Assembly: GCF_014236795.1 (NCBI RefSeq)
Contig: NZ_CP049017.1
Location: 2,706,001 to 2,770,000, forward strand
Origin: Xanthomonas theicola
GTDB taxonomy: Bacteria; Pseudomonadota; Gammaproteobacteria; Xanthomonadales; Xanthomonadaceae
Length of the DNA stretch: 64,000 nucleotides
Direction of reading: 5' to 3'
In this document: piece by piece, positions 37,705-47,628 of the stretch
Layout of the letters: every line of letters starts with the position of its first letter
Numbering within the stretch: position 1 is the stretch's first letter
Position numbers and translations under genes: made by a program
Notes under the pieces: model-generated
Database searches by the model: none
Told to the model about the DNA's origin: nothing
What the model saw: the letters and a program-made list of their open reading frames with translations, nothing else

Positions 37705-39168
37705 ATGTCACCCGAAACCGAAAACCGGTCGATGCACGATACCTTCCTGCTGTTCGGCGCCACCGGCGATCTGGCCCAGCGCTATCTGTTCCCGTCGCTG
37801 CTGCGCATGCTCGACGACGGCTTGCTGCCGGAAGACGTCCGCATCCGCGCGCTGGCGCTGTCGCCGCACGACACCGCCAAGTTCCACGAGATCCTCAAGC
37901 CGCGGCTGCAGGCGGCGATGCCGAAGGTCAGCGACGCGATCATCCAGGCGCTGCTGGCGCGCGTCGACTACCGCGCGGTGGACCTGCGCAATGCCGAATC
38001 GGTGGCCGATGCGGTGCGCGAACTGGCCGCGCGCAAGTGCGTCAGCTACCTGGCGATCCCGCCGGGCCTTTACATCAGCACCTGCCAGGGCCTGGCCCTG
38101 GGCGGCGCGCTGGCCGCGCCGAACCGGCTGATGCTGGAGAAACCGATCGGCCACGACTCGGCCAGCGCGCGCGCGATCCTGCAGGCGATCGGCGCGCTGA
38201 TCGACGAGGACCGCGTGTTCCGCCTGGACCACTACCTGGGCAAGGCGGCGGTGCAGAACCTGATTGCGCTGCGCTTCGGCAACACGCTGCTGGAGGCGGT
38301 GTGGAACCGCAACTACATCGAATCGGTGGAGATCCTGGTCGCCGAGAGCGAGGGCGTGGACGGCCGCGACGCCTATTACGCCCGTTCCGGCGCGCTGCGC
38401 GACATGGTCCAGAGCCATATCCTGCAACTGCTGTGCCTGGTGGCGATGGAGCCGCCGGCCTCGCTGGAAGCGGACCGCATCCGCGACGAGAAAGTCAAGG
38501 TGCTGCGCGCGCTGCGTCCGCTGCAGGCCGCGCACGCCGCGCGCGACAGCGTGCGCGGGCGCTACACCGCCGGCGCCATCGACGGCCAGCCGGCCCAGGC
38601 CTACCAGCCGCCGGAAGGCAGCGACGTGGAGACCTTCGTCGGCGTCACCGCCTACCTCGACAACTGGCGCTGGGCCGGGGTGCCGTTCCGGCTGTGCACC
38701 GGCAAGCGCCTGGCCGAGCGCACCACCCGCATCGTGGTCACGCTCAAGCCGGTCACCCACTGGCTGTTCGAGCGCCCGGACGCGCAACACGTGGCGCCGA
38801 ACCGGCTGACCTTCCAGCTGCAGCCGCAGGAGAACATCGAACTGGGCCTGATGAGCAGCCTGGCCGGCCCGGAATGGGGCGCGCTGGAACTGCAGCCGCT
38901 GGAACTGGAACTGTCGGTCCCGACCGGCCTGCACCGCCGCATCGCCTACGAACGCCTGATGCTCGATGCGCTCAACGGCAACCACGCCTTGTTCGTGCGC
39001 GACGACGAAGTGCGCGCGGCCTGGGCCTGGATCGACAGCGTCAGCGACGCCTGGGCGCAGGCGCAACTGCCGCTGCTGCCCTACCCGGCCGGCAGTTGGG
39101 GGCCACAGGAAGCCGAGCGCTACGTGTCCGCCGACGACGCCGGCGCCGTGCAGCGGGGCGCGCCATGA
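37705..39168 (+). CDS. zwf: Glucose-6-phosphate 1-dehydrogenase
   Basis: A 487-residue enzyme: FGATGDLAQRYLFPSLL (NADP-binding Rossmann start), LMLEKPIGHD and the active-site RLDHYLGK. The residue after DHYLGK is Ala here (KAAVQN), where most family members have Glu, a small but visible departure. It makes 6-phosphogluconolactone for the Entner-Doudoroff route. ATG at 37705 has AGGTGAT upstream; a GTG at 37693 would add four codons. Its stop overlaps the glk start as ATGA. Confidence 0.94.
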   Translation: MSPETENRSMHDTFLLFGATGDLAQRYLFPSLLRMLDDGLLPEDVRIRALALSPHDTAKFHEILKPRLQAAMPKVSDAIIQALLARVDYRAVDLRNAESVADAVRELAARKCVSYLAIPPGLYISTCQGLALGGALAAPNRLMLEKPIGHDSASARAILQAIGALIDEDRVFRLDHYLGKAAVQNLIALRFGNTLLEAVWNRNYIESVEILVAESEGVDGRDAYYARSGALRDMVQSHILQLLCLVAMEPPASLEADRIRDEKVKVLRALRPLQAAHAARDSVRGRYTAGAIDGQPAQAYQPPEGSDVETFVGVTAYLDNWRWAGVPFRLCTGKRLAERTTRIVVTLKPVTHWLFERPDAQHVAPNRLTFQLQPQENIELGLMSSLAGPEWGALELQPLELELSVPTGLHRRIAYERLMLDALNGNHALFVRDDEVRAAWAWIDSVSDAWAQAQLPLLPYPAGSWGPQEAERYVSADDAGAVQRGAP

Positions 39169-40168
39169 GCGCGCCGCAACGGCCGGTGCTGGTCGCCGAC
39201 ATCGGCGGCACCAATGCGCGTTTCGCGCTCGCCGACCTCGACGCGTCGACGCCCCTGCTCGACGACAGCACCCAGACCTACTCGGTGGTGGAGTTCCCGT
39301 CGCTGGGCGACGCGGCGCGCCACTACCTGCAGCAGACCGGGGTGGAGGCGCGCAGCGGGGTGTTCGCCGTGGCCGGGCGGGTGGACGGCGACGAGGCGCG
39401 GATCACCAACCATCCGTGGGTGATCTCGCGCTCGCGCACCCGCGCCATGCTCGGCTTCGGGGAACTGCGCCTGATCAACGACTTCGCCGCGCAGGCAATG
39501 GCGATCAGCCTGCTGCGGCCGCAGGACGTGGTCCAGGTCGGCGGCGCGACCTGGCAGCCGGCGCCGGTCGCGCAACCGCGCAACTACGCGGTGATCGGCC
39601 CCGGCACCGGCCTGGGCGTGGGCGGGCTGCTGATCCGCGGCGGCCGCTGCTATCCGCTGGAAACCGAGGGCGGCCACGTCAGCTTCCCGCCGGGCACGCC
39701 CGAGGAGATCCGCATCCTGGAACTGCTGTCGCAGCAGTTCGGCCGCGTGTCCAACGAGCGCCTGATCTGCGGGCCCGGCCTGGTCAACATCCACCGCGCG
39801 CTCAGCGAGATGGCCGGCGAGGACCCTGGCCCGCTGCAGCCAGCGGACATCACCGCGCGCGCCGCGCAGGGCGACTACCGCGCGATGCGCACCATCGACG
39901 TGTTCTGCGCGGTGTTCGGCGCCATCGCAGGCGACCTGGTGCTGGTGCAGGGCGCCTGGAACGGCGTGTTCCTGACCGGCGGCCTGGTGCCGAAGATGCT
40001 CGACGCGCTGCAGCACTCCGGCTTCCGCCAGCGCTTCGAGCACAAGGGCCGCTTTTCGTCGATCATGGCGCAGGTGCCGTCGCTGGCGGTGATCCACCCC
40101 CGTCCCGGCCTGCTCGGCGCCGCGGCCTACGCAGTCGATGCCGAACGGCAATCCCCAGGAGTCGTCGC

Positions 40169-40172
<4 letters not shown>
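39165..40172 (+). CDS. glk: Glucokinase
   Basis: A 335-residue ROK-unrelated (bacterial glucokinase family) enzyme: ADIGGTNARFALAD (phosphate 1 site), LINDFAAQA, VIGPGTGLGVGGL and the sugar-binding ETEGGHVSFPPGTPEE with the conserved Glu and His. It phosphorylates free glucose, so the operon can take glucose released by glycosidases directly to 6-phosphogluconate. Overlaps zwf and pgl by ATGA junctions on both sides. Confidence 0.94.
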
Positions 40173-40888
<716 letters not shown>

Positions 40889-40890
40889 AG

Positions 40891-40986
40891 CCGGGACTCG
40901 GGACTGGGGACTGGGGACCCGGAACGGCCCACCGCTGCTGCATTCCCGCTCTTTACCGAGTCCCGAGTCCCGGTCCCGAGTCCCGA
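40891..40986. repeat. GGGACTCGGGA-family inverted repeat between pgl and edd
   Basis: The left arm (40891-40922, with CCGGGACTCGGGACTGGGGA) pairs imperfectly with the right arm (40957-40986, CCGAGTCCCGAGTCCCGGTC). About 35 unrelated bases form the loop. It sits within the zwf-glk-pgl-edd-eda string and could set the ratio of upstream to downstream mRNA. Confidence 0.8.
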
Positions 40987-41019
40987 CGCCACCCCCACAC
41001 TTCATAGCCACGTCAGCCA

Positions 41020-42936
41020 ATGAGCCTGCATCCGAAACTCCACGCGATCACCGAACGCATCCGCGAGCGCAGCGCGCCGTCGCGGCGCGCCTACCTGGCT
41101 GGCGTCGACGCCGCGCTGCGCGACGGCCCGTTCCGCAGCCGCCTGAGCTGCGGCAACCTGGCGCACGGCTTCGCCGCCTGCGGCCCGACCGACAAGCGCC
41201 GGCTGGAAGGCGGCATCACCCCGAACCTGGGCATCGTCACCGCCTACAACGACATGCTGTCGGCGCATCAGCCGTTCGAGCATTACCCCGAGATCATCCG
41301 CAGCACCGCGCGCGCGCTGGGCGCCACCGCGCAGGTCGCCGGCGGCGTGCCGGCGATGTGCGACGGCGTGACCCAGGGCCGGCCGGGCATGGAGCTGTCG
41401 CTGTTCTCGCGCGACGTGATCGCCCAGGCCACCGCCATCGGCCTCAGCCACGACATGTTCGACACCACCCTCTACCTGGGCGTGTGCGACAAGATCGTGC
41501 CCGGCCTGCTGATCGGCGCGCTGGCCTTCGGCCACCTGCCGGCGGTGTTCGTGCCGGCCGGGCCGATGACCCCGGGCATCCCCAACAAGCGCAAGGCCGA
41601 GGTGCGCGAGCGCTACGCCGCCGGCCAGGCCACCCGCGAGGAGCTGCTGGCCGCCGAATCGGCTTCCTACCACGCGCCCGGCACCTGCACCTTCTACGGC
41701 ACCGCCAACTCCAATCAGGTGTTGCTGGAAGCGATGGGCGTGCAGTTGCCCGGCGCTTCGTTCGTCAATCCCGGCACCCCGCTGCGCGATGCGCTGACCC
41801 AGCAGGCCACCGAACGCGCGCTGCGCATCACCGCGCTGGGCAGCGATTTCCGCCCGCTCGGCCGGCTGATCGACGAACGCGCGATCGTCAACGCCGCGGT
41901 CGCGCTGATGGCCACCGGCGGCTCCACCAACCACACCATCCACTGGCTGGCGGTGGCGCGCGCGGCCGGCATCGTGCTGACCTGGGACGACCTGGACGCG
42001 CTGTCGCAGATCGTGCCGCTGCTGACCCGCGTCTATCCGAACGGCGAGGCCGACGTGAACCATTTCGCCGCCGCCGGCGGCGTCGGTTTCGTGTTCCGCG
42101 AGCTGATGGACGCCGGGCTGATGCACGACGACCTGGCCACCATCGTGCCCGGCGGCATGCGCGCCTACGGCGACGAGCCGTGCGTGCAGCACGGTGCGCT
42201 GGCCTACGTGCCGAGCCCGGCCAGGAGCGCCGACGAAGCGGTGGTGCGCCCAGCCTCGAACCCGTTCGAGGCGCAGGGCGGGCTGCGCCTGCTGCGCGGC
42301 AATCTGGGCAAATCGCTGATCAAGCTGTCGGCGGTGAAGCCGCAGTTCCGCACCATCGAGGCGCCGGCGGTGGTGATCGACGCGCCGCAGGCATTGAACA
42401 AGCTGCATGCCGCCGGCGCGCTGCCGCACGACTTCGTGGTGGTGCTGCGCTACCAGGGTCCGCGCGCCAACGGCATGCCGGAACTGCACTCGCTGGCGCC
42501 GCTGCTGGGCCTGCTGCAGAACCAGGGCCGGCGCGTGGCGCTGGTCACCGACGGGCGCCTGTCCGGCGCCTCGGGCAAGTTCCCGGCGGCGATCCACGTG
42601 ACCCCGGAAGCGGCCCGCGGCGGCGCGATCGCGCGCGTGCGCGAAGGCGACATGGTGCGCCTGGACGGCGCGGCCGGCACCCTGGAAGTGCTGGTCGATG
42701 CCGCCGAGTGGGCGGCGCGTACGCTGGCGCCGAACACCGCGCCGGCCGCGCACGACCTCGGCCGCAACCTGTTCGCGATCAACCGCCGCGTGGTCGGCCC
42801 CGCCGACCAGGGCGCGATGTCGATCTCCTGCGGCCCGCCGTCCGCCGATGGCGACGACTGGAACTACGACGCCGAGTACGACCTGGGCCGCGGCAGCGAA
42901 GCGGCCGCCGCGCCGCACGAGGAAAAGGACGCATAA
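41020..42936 (+). CDS. edd: Phosphogluconate dehydratase
   Basis: A 638-residue IlvD/Edd-family dehydratase: [40 protein letters not shown] (Fe-S Cys and Mg site), [16 protein letters not shown] [19 protein letters not shown] and the C-terminal [23 protein letters not shown]. It converts 6-phosphogluconate to KDPG using a 4Fe-4S cluster. ATG at 41020. eda follows after 89 bases. Confidence 0.96.
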   Translation: MSLHPKLHAITERIRERSAPSRRAYLAGVDAALRDGPFRSRLSCGNLAHGFAACGPTDKRRLEGGITPNLGIVTAYNDMLSAHQPFEHYPEIIRSTARALGATAQVAGGVPAMCDGVTQGRPGMELSLFSRDVIAQATAIGLSHDMFDTTLYLGVCDKIVPGLLIGALAFGHLPAVFVPAGPMTPGIPNKRKAEVRERYAAGQATREELLAAESASYHAPGTCTFYGTANSNQVLLEAMGVQLPGASFVNPGTPLRDALTQQATERALRITALGSDFRPLGRLIDERAIVNAAVALMATGGSTNHTIHWLAVARAAGIVLTWDDLDALSQIVPLLTRVYPNGEADVNHFAAAGGVGFVFRELMDAGLMHDDLATIVPGGMRAYGDEPCVQHGALAYVPSPARSADEAVVRPASNPFEAQGGLRLLRGNLGKSLIKLSAVKPQFRTIEAPAVVIDAPQALNKLHAAGALPHDFVVVLRYQGPRANGMPELHSLAPLLGLLQNQGRRVALVTDGRLSGASGKFPAAIHVTPEAARGGAIARVREGDMVRLDGAAGTLEVLVDAAEWAARTLAPNTAPAAHDLGRNLFAINRRVVGPADQGAMSISCGPPSADGDDWNYDAEYDLGRGSEAAAAPHEEKDA

Positions 42937-43025
42937 AAACCGCCGGCGCCGCGCGCGTCCTCTGCCTCCCCTGTGCTGGCCGGATGCGGCCGGCGCCCCG
43001 CCATCATCGCGAACCCGAGACCGTC

Positions 43026-43721
43026 ATGACGATTGCCGACCACCAGACCACCGCCGAAACCCTGCTGCGCGCCGCCGGCATCCTGCCGGTGGTCACCGTC
43101 CACAGCCTGGACGAGGCGCGCCGCGTTTGCGCCGCGTTGCTCGAAGGCGGCCTGCCGGCGATCGAGCTGACCCTGCGCACGCCGGTGGCGATGGAGGCGC
43201 TGGCGATGCTCAAGCGCGAGCTGCCGGACATCCAGATCGGCGCCGGCACCGTGCTCAGCGCGACCCAGTTGCAGCAGTCGATCGACGCCGGCGCCGACTT
43301 CATCGTCACCCCGGGCACGCCGCCGGCGCTGGCCGACGCGCTGGCGCTGGCGCCGCTGCCGGTGGTGCCGGGCGCGGCCACCCCGACCGAACTGCTGGCG
43401 CTGATGGCGCGCGGTTTCCGCGTGTGCAAGCTGTTCCCGGCCTCGGCGGTCGGCGGCCTGGCCATGCTCAAGGGCCTGGCCGGGCCGCTGGCGGAGCTGA
43501 AGCTGTGCCCCACCGGCGGCATCGGCGAGGACACCGCCGCCGACTATCTGGCGCAGCCGAACGTGGTCTGCATCGGCGGCTCGTGGATGGTGCCGAAGGA
43601 CTGGCTGGCCAACGGCGAGTGGGACAAGGTGCGCGAGAGCGCGGCGAAGGCGGCCGAGATCGTCCGCGGGACTCGGGACTCGGGACCGGGGACCGGGGAC
43701 CGGGGACCGGGGACTCGGTAA
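43026..43721 (+). CDS. eda: KDPG aldolase (KHG/KDPG aldolase)
   Basis: A 231-residue class I aldolase: [26 protein letters not shown] (catalytic Glu), VTPGTPP and the Schiff-base Lys in [10 protein letters not shown], then CPTGGI and CIGGSWMV. It cleaves KDPG to pyruvate and glyceraldehyde 3-phosphate. The last 17 residues ([17 protein letters not shown]) are translated from an intergenic repeat and are not part of the family fold; normal members end near KAAEIV. ATG at 43026. Confidence 0.95.
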   Translation: MTIADHQTTAETLLRAAGILPVVTVHSLDEARRVCAALLEGGLPAIELTLRTPVAMEALAMLKRELPDIQIGAGTVLSATQLQQSIDAGADFIVTPGTPPALADALALAPLPVVPGAATPTELLALMARGFRVCKLFPASAVGGLAMLKGLAGPLAELKLCPTGGIGEDTAADYLAQPNVVCIGGSWMVPKDWLANGEWDKVRESAAKAAEIVRGTRDSGPGTGDRGPGTR

Positions 43722-43852
43722 AGCGCTGGGACTTCGGGACTCGGGACTCGGGACTCGAAAAGCGAACAACAAAAAAGCGCCGGCATGCCGGCGCTTTTTG
43801 CTTCTGCTGTTCCGAGTCCCCGGTCCCCGGTCCCGAGTCCCGAGTCCCGACG
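43670..43852. repeat. GGGACTCGGGA/GGGACCGGGGA repeat array around the eda end
   Basis: The left arm (43670-43757) starts inside eda and contains tandem GGGACCG units (43684-43712) and GGACTCG units. The right arm (43812-43848) carries the complementary GAGTCCCCGGTCCCCGGTCC and CGAGTCCCG units. The terminator at 43772-43799 sits in the loop. The left arm supplies the last codons of eda. Confidence 0.8.
43772..43799. terminator. Bidirectional intrinsic terminator between eda and the discoidin glycosidase
   Basis: A perfect 28-base palindrome: the left half AAAAAGCGCCGGCA is followed directly by its complement TGCCGGCGCTTTTT. It gives a GC stem with a T-run on both strands, placed between two convergent genes. 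Confidence 0.9.
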
Positions 43853-43854
43853 CG

Positions 43855-46800
43855 TCACTTCACCTCGATCTGCACATCCGCCGGCAACGACCGGATCCGC
43901 AGCTCGCCATGTTCCCACTGCGCCGCTTCGCCGTTGACCTGGGTGCGGCCGGGTTCGCCCGGATACGGCCACGGCAGCACCAGGCCGCCGCTGGGCAAGC
44001 GCAGGCCGCCGCCGATACCCAGGCTCAGGCGGTTCTTGTGCCGGCGCAACTGGTAGCTGAGCTGGCCCTGCGGCGTGCGCAGGTCCTGGATGGCGATGCC
44101 CTTGCCGTCGAGCCATGCGCTCGGCACGCCGGCCGCCAGCACCAGGCTGTCGTCGATGTCGCGCACGTAGGCGAACATGTCCAGTACCGAGCGCACGAAG
44201 TCCGACGCCACCCAGGCGTGCGGCAGGTCGCCGACGAAGAACGGCTTGCGCGGCGTGCGCGAGACCACCTCCGCCCACTGGTTCCACGGCTGCGGCGCGC
44301 GGTCCTTGAAGAAGAACGCGGTCGCCTCCCGGGCGCGCTCGCGCCAGCCCAGGCGCACGAACGCGGCGACGTTGCGCCATTCGTACGGGGTGTAGTCCTT
44401 CCAATCGCGCTTGCCGTCGCGGCGCGACACGAACTCGCTCCAATAGCGCTCGAAGGTGCTGTGCAGCAGCGCCGGCGGCAACCGCCCCTGCTCACCGCCC
44501 GGGGCCAGCGCGATGGTGGTGGAGGTGGGATCGAAATCGCCCAACTCGGCCGAGCCCGGCAGGAACTCGATGTGGTGCTGCTGGGTGGCGCTGTCCAGCG
44601 AGGCGTACAGGTCCTGGCGGAACTGGTCGCGCGAGGCGGCGAAGCGCGCCGCATCGTCGACCCGGCCCAGCTCGGCGGCGATCTGCACCGCGTCCTTGTA
44701 GCCGCGCAGCGCCCAGAAGTTGTCCCAGTACGAATGCATCGGCTTGGCCGAATAGCCCTCGTGGCTGATCGACGCCGGCATCATCCCGTAGAACGCCGGG
44801 TTGCGCGCGCGGTTGTCCTCGGTGCGCTCGCTCAGCCGCAACTGCTCCATGTACTCGTACGCGGCCAGCACGCGCGGCCACATCGTCTCCAGGAACGCGC
44901 GGTCGCCGCTGTAGCGGTAGTAGTCGGCGACGCCGAAGATCAGTTCGCCATGGCTGTCGTTCTCCGGCACCGGGTCGCTGCCGCGGTCGTCCACGCAGCA
45001 CGGCACCATGCCGTTGGCGAACTGGTAGGGCGCGTACCAATCCAGGTATTCGCGCGCCACGTCGGCGCGGCCCAGGCGCAGCAGGCCTTCGGAGATCATC
45101 GTGCCGTCGCGGATCCAGCTGCGCGAATACGAGCGCGTGCCCGGCTGCAGGCGCGGCCCGATCCGCGAAATCAGCATGTGCGCCAGCGCGGTACGCAAGG
45201 TGTCGGCCAGCGCCTTGCCCTCGGCCGGCACGTGCAATTGCACCCGGTCCAGCGTCTGGTGCCACTGCGCGGCCACCCGTTGCTGCGCGCGCGCCGCATC
45301 GAACTCGGACGGCAGCGCCTGCGCGCCAGTCTGCGGGATCACCAGGGCCACGTCGCGCACTTCGCCCGGCGCCAGGCGCCCGCGGTACAGCAGCGCGCCC
45401 GAGGCCAGGCCGTCGGCATCGGCCGCCTGCTGCGGCAGCGCGGCGCCGTCGGCGGCCAGGCGCTCGATGTCGATGCCGGCGTCGAACGCGGTGGCGTAGG
45501 CCGCGTCGGGCTTCTGCACCGCGAACACGCGCGGCTCGCCGTTGACCTGCACCTGGGCACCGTCGAACGCCAGCAGATGGATCGGACTGACTCCGCCGAC
45601 GGTGTTGAGGAACTGGCTGGGCGGGTTCACCTGGAACGGCCGCACCGCCAGCGCCAGGGTGTAGTCGTGCGGCTGCTTGCTCGGGTTGCTGAGCCGGTAG
45701 CGCGCCACCAGCTGCGCCTGCTCCGGCGTGCCCTGCACGAAGGCGGTGATGCGCAGGCCGGCGTTGTCGTGGCTCCAGTCCACGCTCGGGATCGGCAGGT
45801 AGTCGTCCTGCAGGCTCTGCGCGGTCTTCACGTCGGCCCAGCTCAGGCGCTTGCCGTCCAGCAGCAGGAACGGCTCGATGCTGAAGCCGCCCTTGCCCAC
45901 TTCGATCGCGCCGTCCTCGCCGACCAGGCCCTGCTCGCGGCCGCCGTCCAGACCGACGATGGTCCAGTACGGCTGCTCGCCGCTGAAACCGCGCGGGAAC
46001 CAGCCGCGGGTGGAATCGGCGGCCACCGACTTGACGAAGTCGTTCGGGGTCGCGGCGAAGGCCAGCGGCTGCAGCGCGATGTCGGCGATGCCGTAGCGGA
46101 AGCTGGGGCCGTCCTCCAGGTCGAAGCGCACGTAGCGCGCCTCGGTCTCGGGCATCGGCAACCAGTCGGTGCCGCCGTTGCCGGCGGTGACGTTGCGCAG
46201 TTCGCGCCAGCTGCGGCCGTCGGCCGAGCCCTGCACCTTGTAGCGCGATGCGTACACGCCCGGCGCCCACTGCACCTTGGCGCCGCCGAACTCGCGCACC
46301 TTGCCCAGGTCCAGCATGATCGTCTGGGTCTTGGCGTTGCCGCTGTACCACACCGTGTCCGCCTTGCCGTCGGCGATGCGCTGCTCCAGCGCCGGTGCGG
46401 TGTCGGCGCTGACCTTCACCGCCAGCGGCGAGGTGTCCTGCGGCGGCAGCGGGGTCAGCGCCAGCTGGTCGAAGCACACCGTGCCCTTGCCGCCAACCTG
46501 GTTGTAGATGGTGAACTCGACCTGCGCGCTGCGCTTGAGTTCCTTGTCCGGACTCGGGCCCCAGGCCTTGTCGATCTGCCGCTTCTTGAAGCTGACCGTG
46601 CTCCACTGCTTGGGGAAGTCGTAGCGCGGGCGGTTCACCCACCACACGTTGTCGCCGCTGGCGTCGACCAGCTTGAACTGCAGGTCGTTGCTCGGCGAAT
46701 CGCCGCGCAGCTGGAACGAGAGCTGGTAGTTGTCCGGATACTCGATCGGGATCGCGCGGCGGATGCCGGCGTAGCCGGAGACGCCGTTGAAGTCGTAGTC

Positions 46801-47013
46801 CAGGCAGATCGCCTTGGCGCGGCCGCCGCTGGCGGCCTGCACCAGCCGGGTCGAGGCGGTGACCTGGTTGGAGACGACGATCTGCCAGTTGTCCAGGTTG
46901 TTGAAGCCGTCCAGCGCCACCGGCGCGGTCGGCGCCGCGGCGAAGGCCTGCACCGCCGCCAGGCCCAGCATCGCTGCCAGCCACCGTCCGCTCGTCATCG
47001 CCACTCCCGTCAT
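43855..47013 (-). CDS. Secreted discoidin-domain (alpha/alpha)6 glycoside hydrolase-like protein
   Basis: A 1052-residue exported protein with a signal peptide (LAAMLGLAAVQAFAAAP). An N-terminal carbohydrate-binding-like beta domain (DGFNNLDNWQIVV, about 35-195) and a F5/8 type C (discoidin) domain (about 200-340, VKVSADTAP to YVRFDLEDG) follow. Then come a beta-sandwich linker and a C-terminal (alpha/alpha)6 toroid (about 650-960) with SYSRSWIRDGTMISEGLLRL, NDSHGELIF and SYWDNFWALRGYKDAV, as in glucoamylase-like and debranching clans. I cannot assign a GH family. ATG 47013 has GGGGAG seven bases upstream; ATG 46998 is also possible. It sits between the Entner-Doudoroff genes and the sugar ABC operon. 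Confidence 0.75.
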   Translation of the reverse strand: MTGVAMTSGRWLAAMLGLAAVQAFAAAPTAPVALDGFNNLDNWQIVVSNQVTASTRLVQAASGGRAKAICLDYDFNGVSGYAGIRRAIPIEYPDNYQLSFQLRGDSPSNDLQFKLVDASGDNVWWVNRPRYDFPKQWSTVSFKKRQIDKAWGPSPDKELKRSAQVEFTIYNQVGGKGTVCFDQLALTPLPPQDTSPLAVKVSADTAPALEQRIADGKADTVWYSGNAKTQTIMLDLGKVREFGGAKVQWAPGVYASRYKVQGSADGRSWRELRNVTAGNGGTDWLPMPETEARYVRFDLEDGPSFRYGIADIALQPLAFAATPNDFVKSVAADSTRGWFPRGFSGEQPYWTIVGLDGGREQGLVGEDGAIEVGKGGFSIEPFLLLDGKRLSWADVKTAQSLQDDYLPIPSVDWSHDNAGLRITAFVQGTPEQAQLVARYRLSNPSKQPHDYTLALAVRPFQVNPPSQFLNTVGGVSPIHLLAFDGAQVQVNGEPRVFAVQKPDAAYATAFDAGIDIERLAADGAALPQQAADADGLASGALLYRGRLAPGEVRDVALVIPQTGAQALPSEFDAARAQQRVAAQWHQTLDRVQLHVPAEGKALADTLRTALAHMLISRIGPRLQPGTRSYSRSWIRDGTMISEGLLRLGRADVAREYLDWYAPYQFANGMVPCCVDDRGSDPVPENDSHGELIFGVADYYRYSGDRAFLETMWPRVLAAYEYMEQLRLSERTEDNRARNPAFYGMMPASISHEGYSAKPMHSYWDNFWALRGYKDAVQIAAELGRVDDAARFAASRDQFRQDLYASLDSATQQHHIEFLPGSAELGDFDPTSTTIALAPGGEQGRLPPALLHSTFERYWSEFVSRRDGKRDWKDYTPYEWRNVAAFVRLGWRERAREATAFFFKDRAPQPWNQWAEVVSRTPRKPFFVGDLPHAWVASDFVRSVLDMFAYVRDIDDSLVLAAGVPSAWLDGKGIAIQDLRTPQGQLSYQLRRHKNRLSLGIGGGLRLPSGGLVLPWPYPGEPGRTQVNGEAAQWEHGELRIRSLPADVQIEVK

Positions 47014-47063
47014 AGATCTGCTCCCCGTTGTGTCGTTGGCTTTTTTGCAGGAGGGGTTCAACA

Positions 47064-47089
47064 CCGACGCGTTATCGGAAACGCGTCGG
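47064..47089. other. 10-bp perfect inverted repeat upstream of the discoidin glycosidase
   Basis: CCGACGCGTT (47064-47073) pairs perfectly with AACGCGTCGG (47080-47089) around ATCGGA. It is 51 bases upstream of the glycosidase ATG. No T-run follows in the direction of the ABC operon, so a regulatory site or mRNA stem is likelier than a terminator. Confidence 0.5.
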
Positions 47090-47183
47090 GGCTGATGGCC
47101 CAAGACCACGCGGAGCCCCTCCAGGTACGTGCACACATGGCCCGCGGTTCGCACGACCCCACGCTCGTGCATTCCCCATGCCG

Positions 47184-47622
47184 TCCATGGCGCAGCCTAC
47201 CGGCTCCGGACAACCCGGCCCGGCCATCCGTGGCCGGGCGTTCGGGAACGCGCGAGCCAGTGGCTCGCGAGCGCGTCGACGCACTCGCATCTTTCCCATG
47301 CCATCCCTGGCGCAACTGATCGGCTCCGGACAACCCGGCTTGGCCATCCATGACCAGGCGTTCGGCGCAACGCGCGCCAGTGGCGCTCCGTGATCCGCAA
47401 CCCCGCTGCCATCCTTGGCGCGACATCCCCACACCAGAACGTCCGGCCCGGCCATCCGTGGCCGGGCGTTCGGGAACGCGCGAGCCAGTGGCTCGCAAGC
47501 GCGTCGCCACACTCGCATCTTTCCCATGCCATCCCTGGCGCAACTGATCGGCTCCGGACAACCCGGCCCGGCCATCCGTGGCCGGGCGTTCGGGAACGCG
47601 CGAGCCAGTGGCTCGCAAGCGC
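47184..47622. repeat. Tandem array of four ~115-120 base hairpin-rich repeats
   Basis: Units begin with CGGCTCCGGACAACCCGG at 47201, 47321 and 47549, with a diverged unit near 47441. Each unit carries three small inverted repeats: CCGGCCATCCGTGGCCGG, GCGTTCGGGAACGC and GCGAGCCAGTGGCTCGC. Most spacers repeat too (CTCGCATCTTTCCCATGCCA, then CCCTGGCGCAACTGATC). Units 1, 3 and 4 are nearly identical; unit 2 is diverged (TTGGCCATCCATGACCAGG). The array fills the gap between the permease stop and the glycosidase gene. No protein-coding reading is convincing. Confidence 0.88.
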
Positions 47623-47628
47623 GTTCCC

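Noticed and set aside
43798..47319. 1173-codon open frame on the plus strand
   Set aside because: It is antisense to the discoidin glycosidase; long antisense frames are common at this GC content and it has only low-complexity His/Arg/Gln-rich sequence.
47184..47622. CRISPR array
   Set aside because: Units are 115-120 bases with internal hairpins and repeated spacers; there are no short direct repeats with unique spacers and no cas genes.
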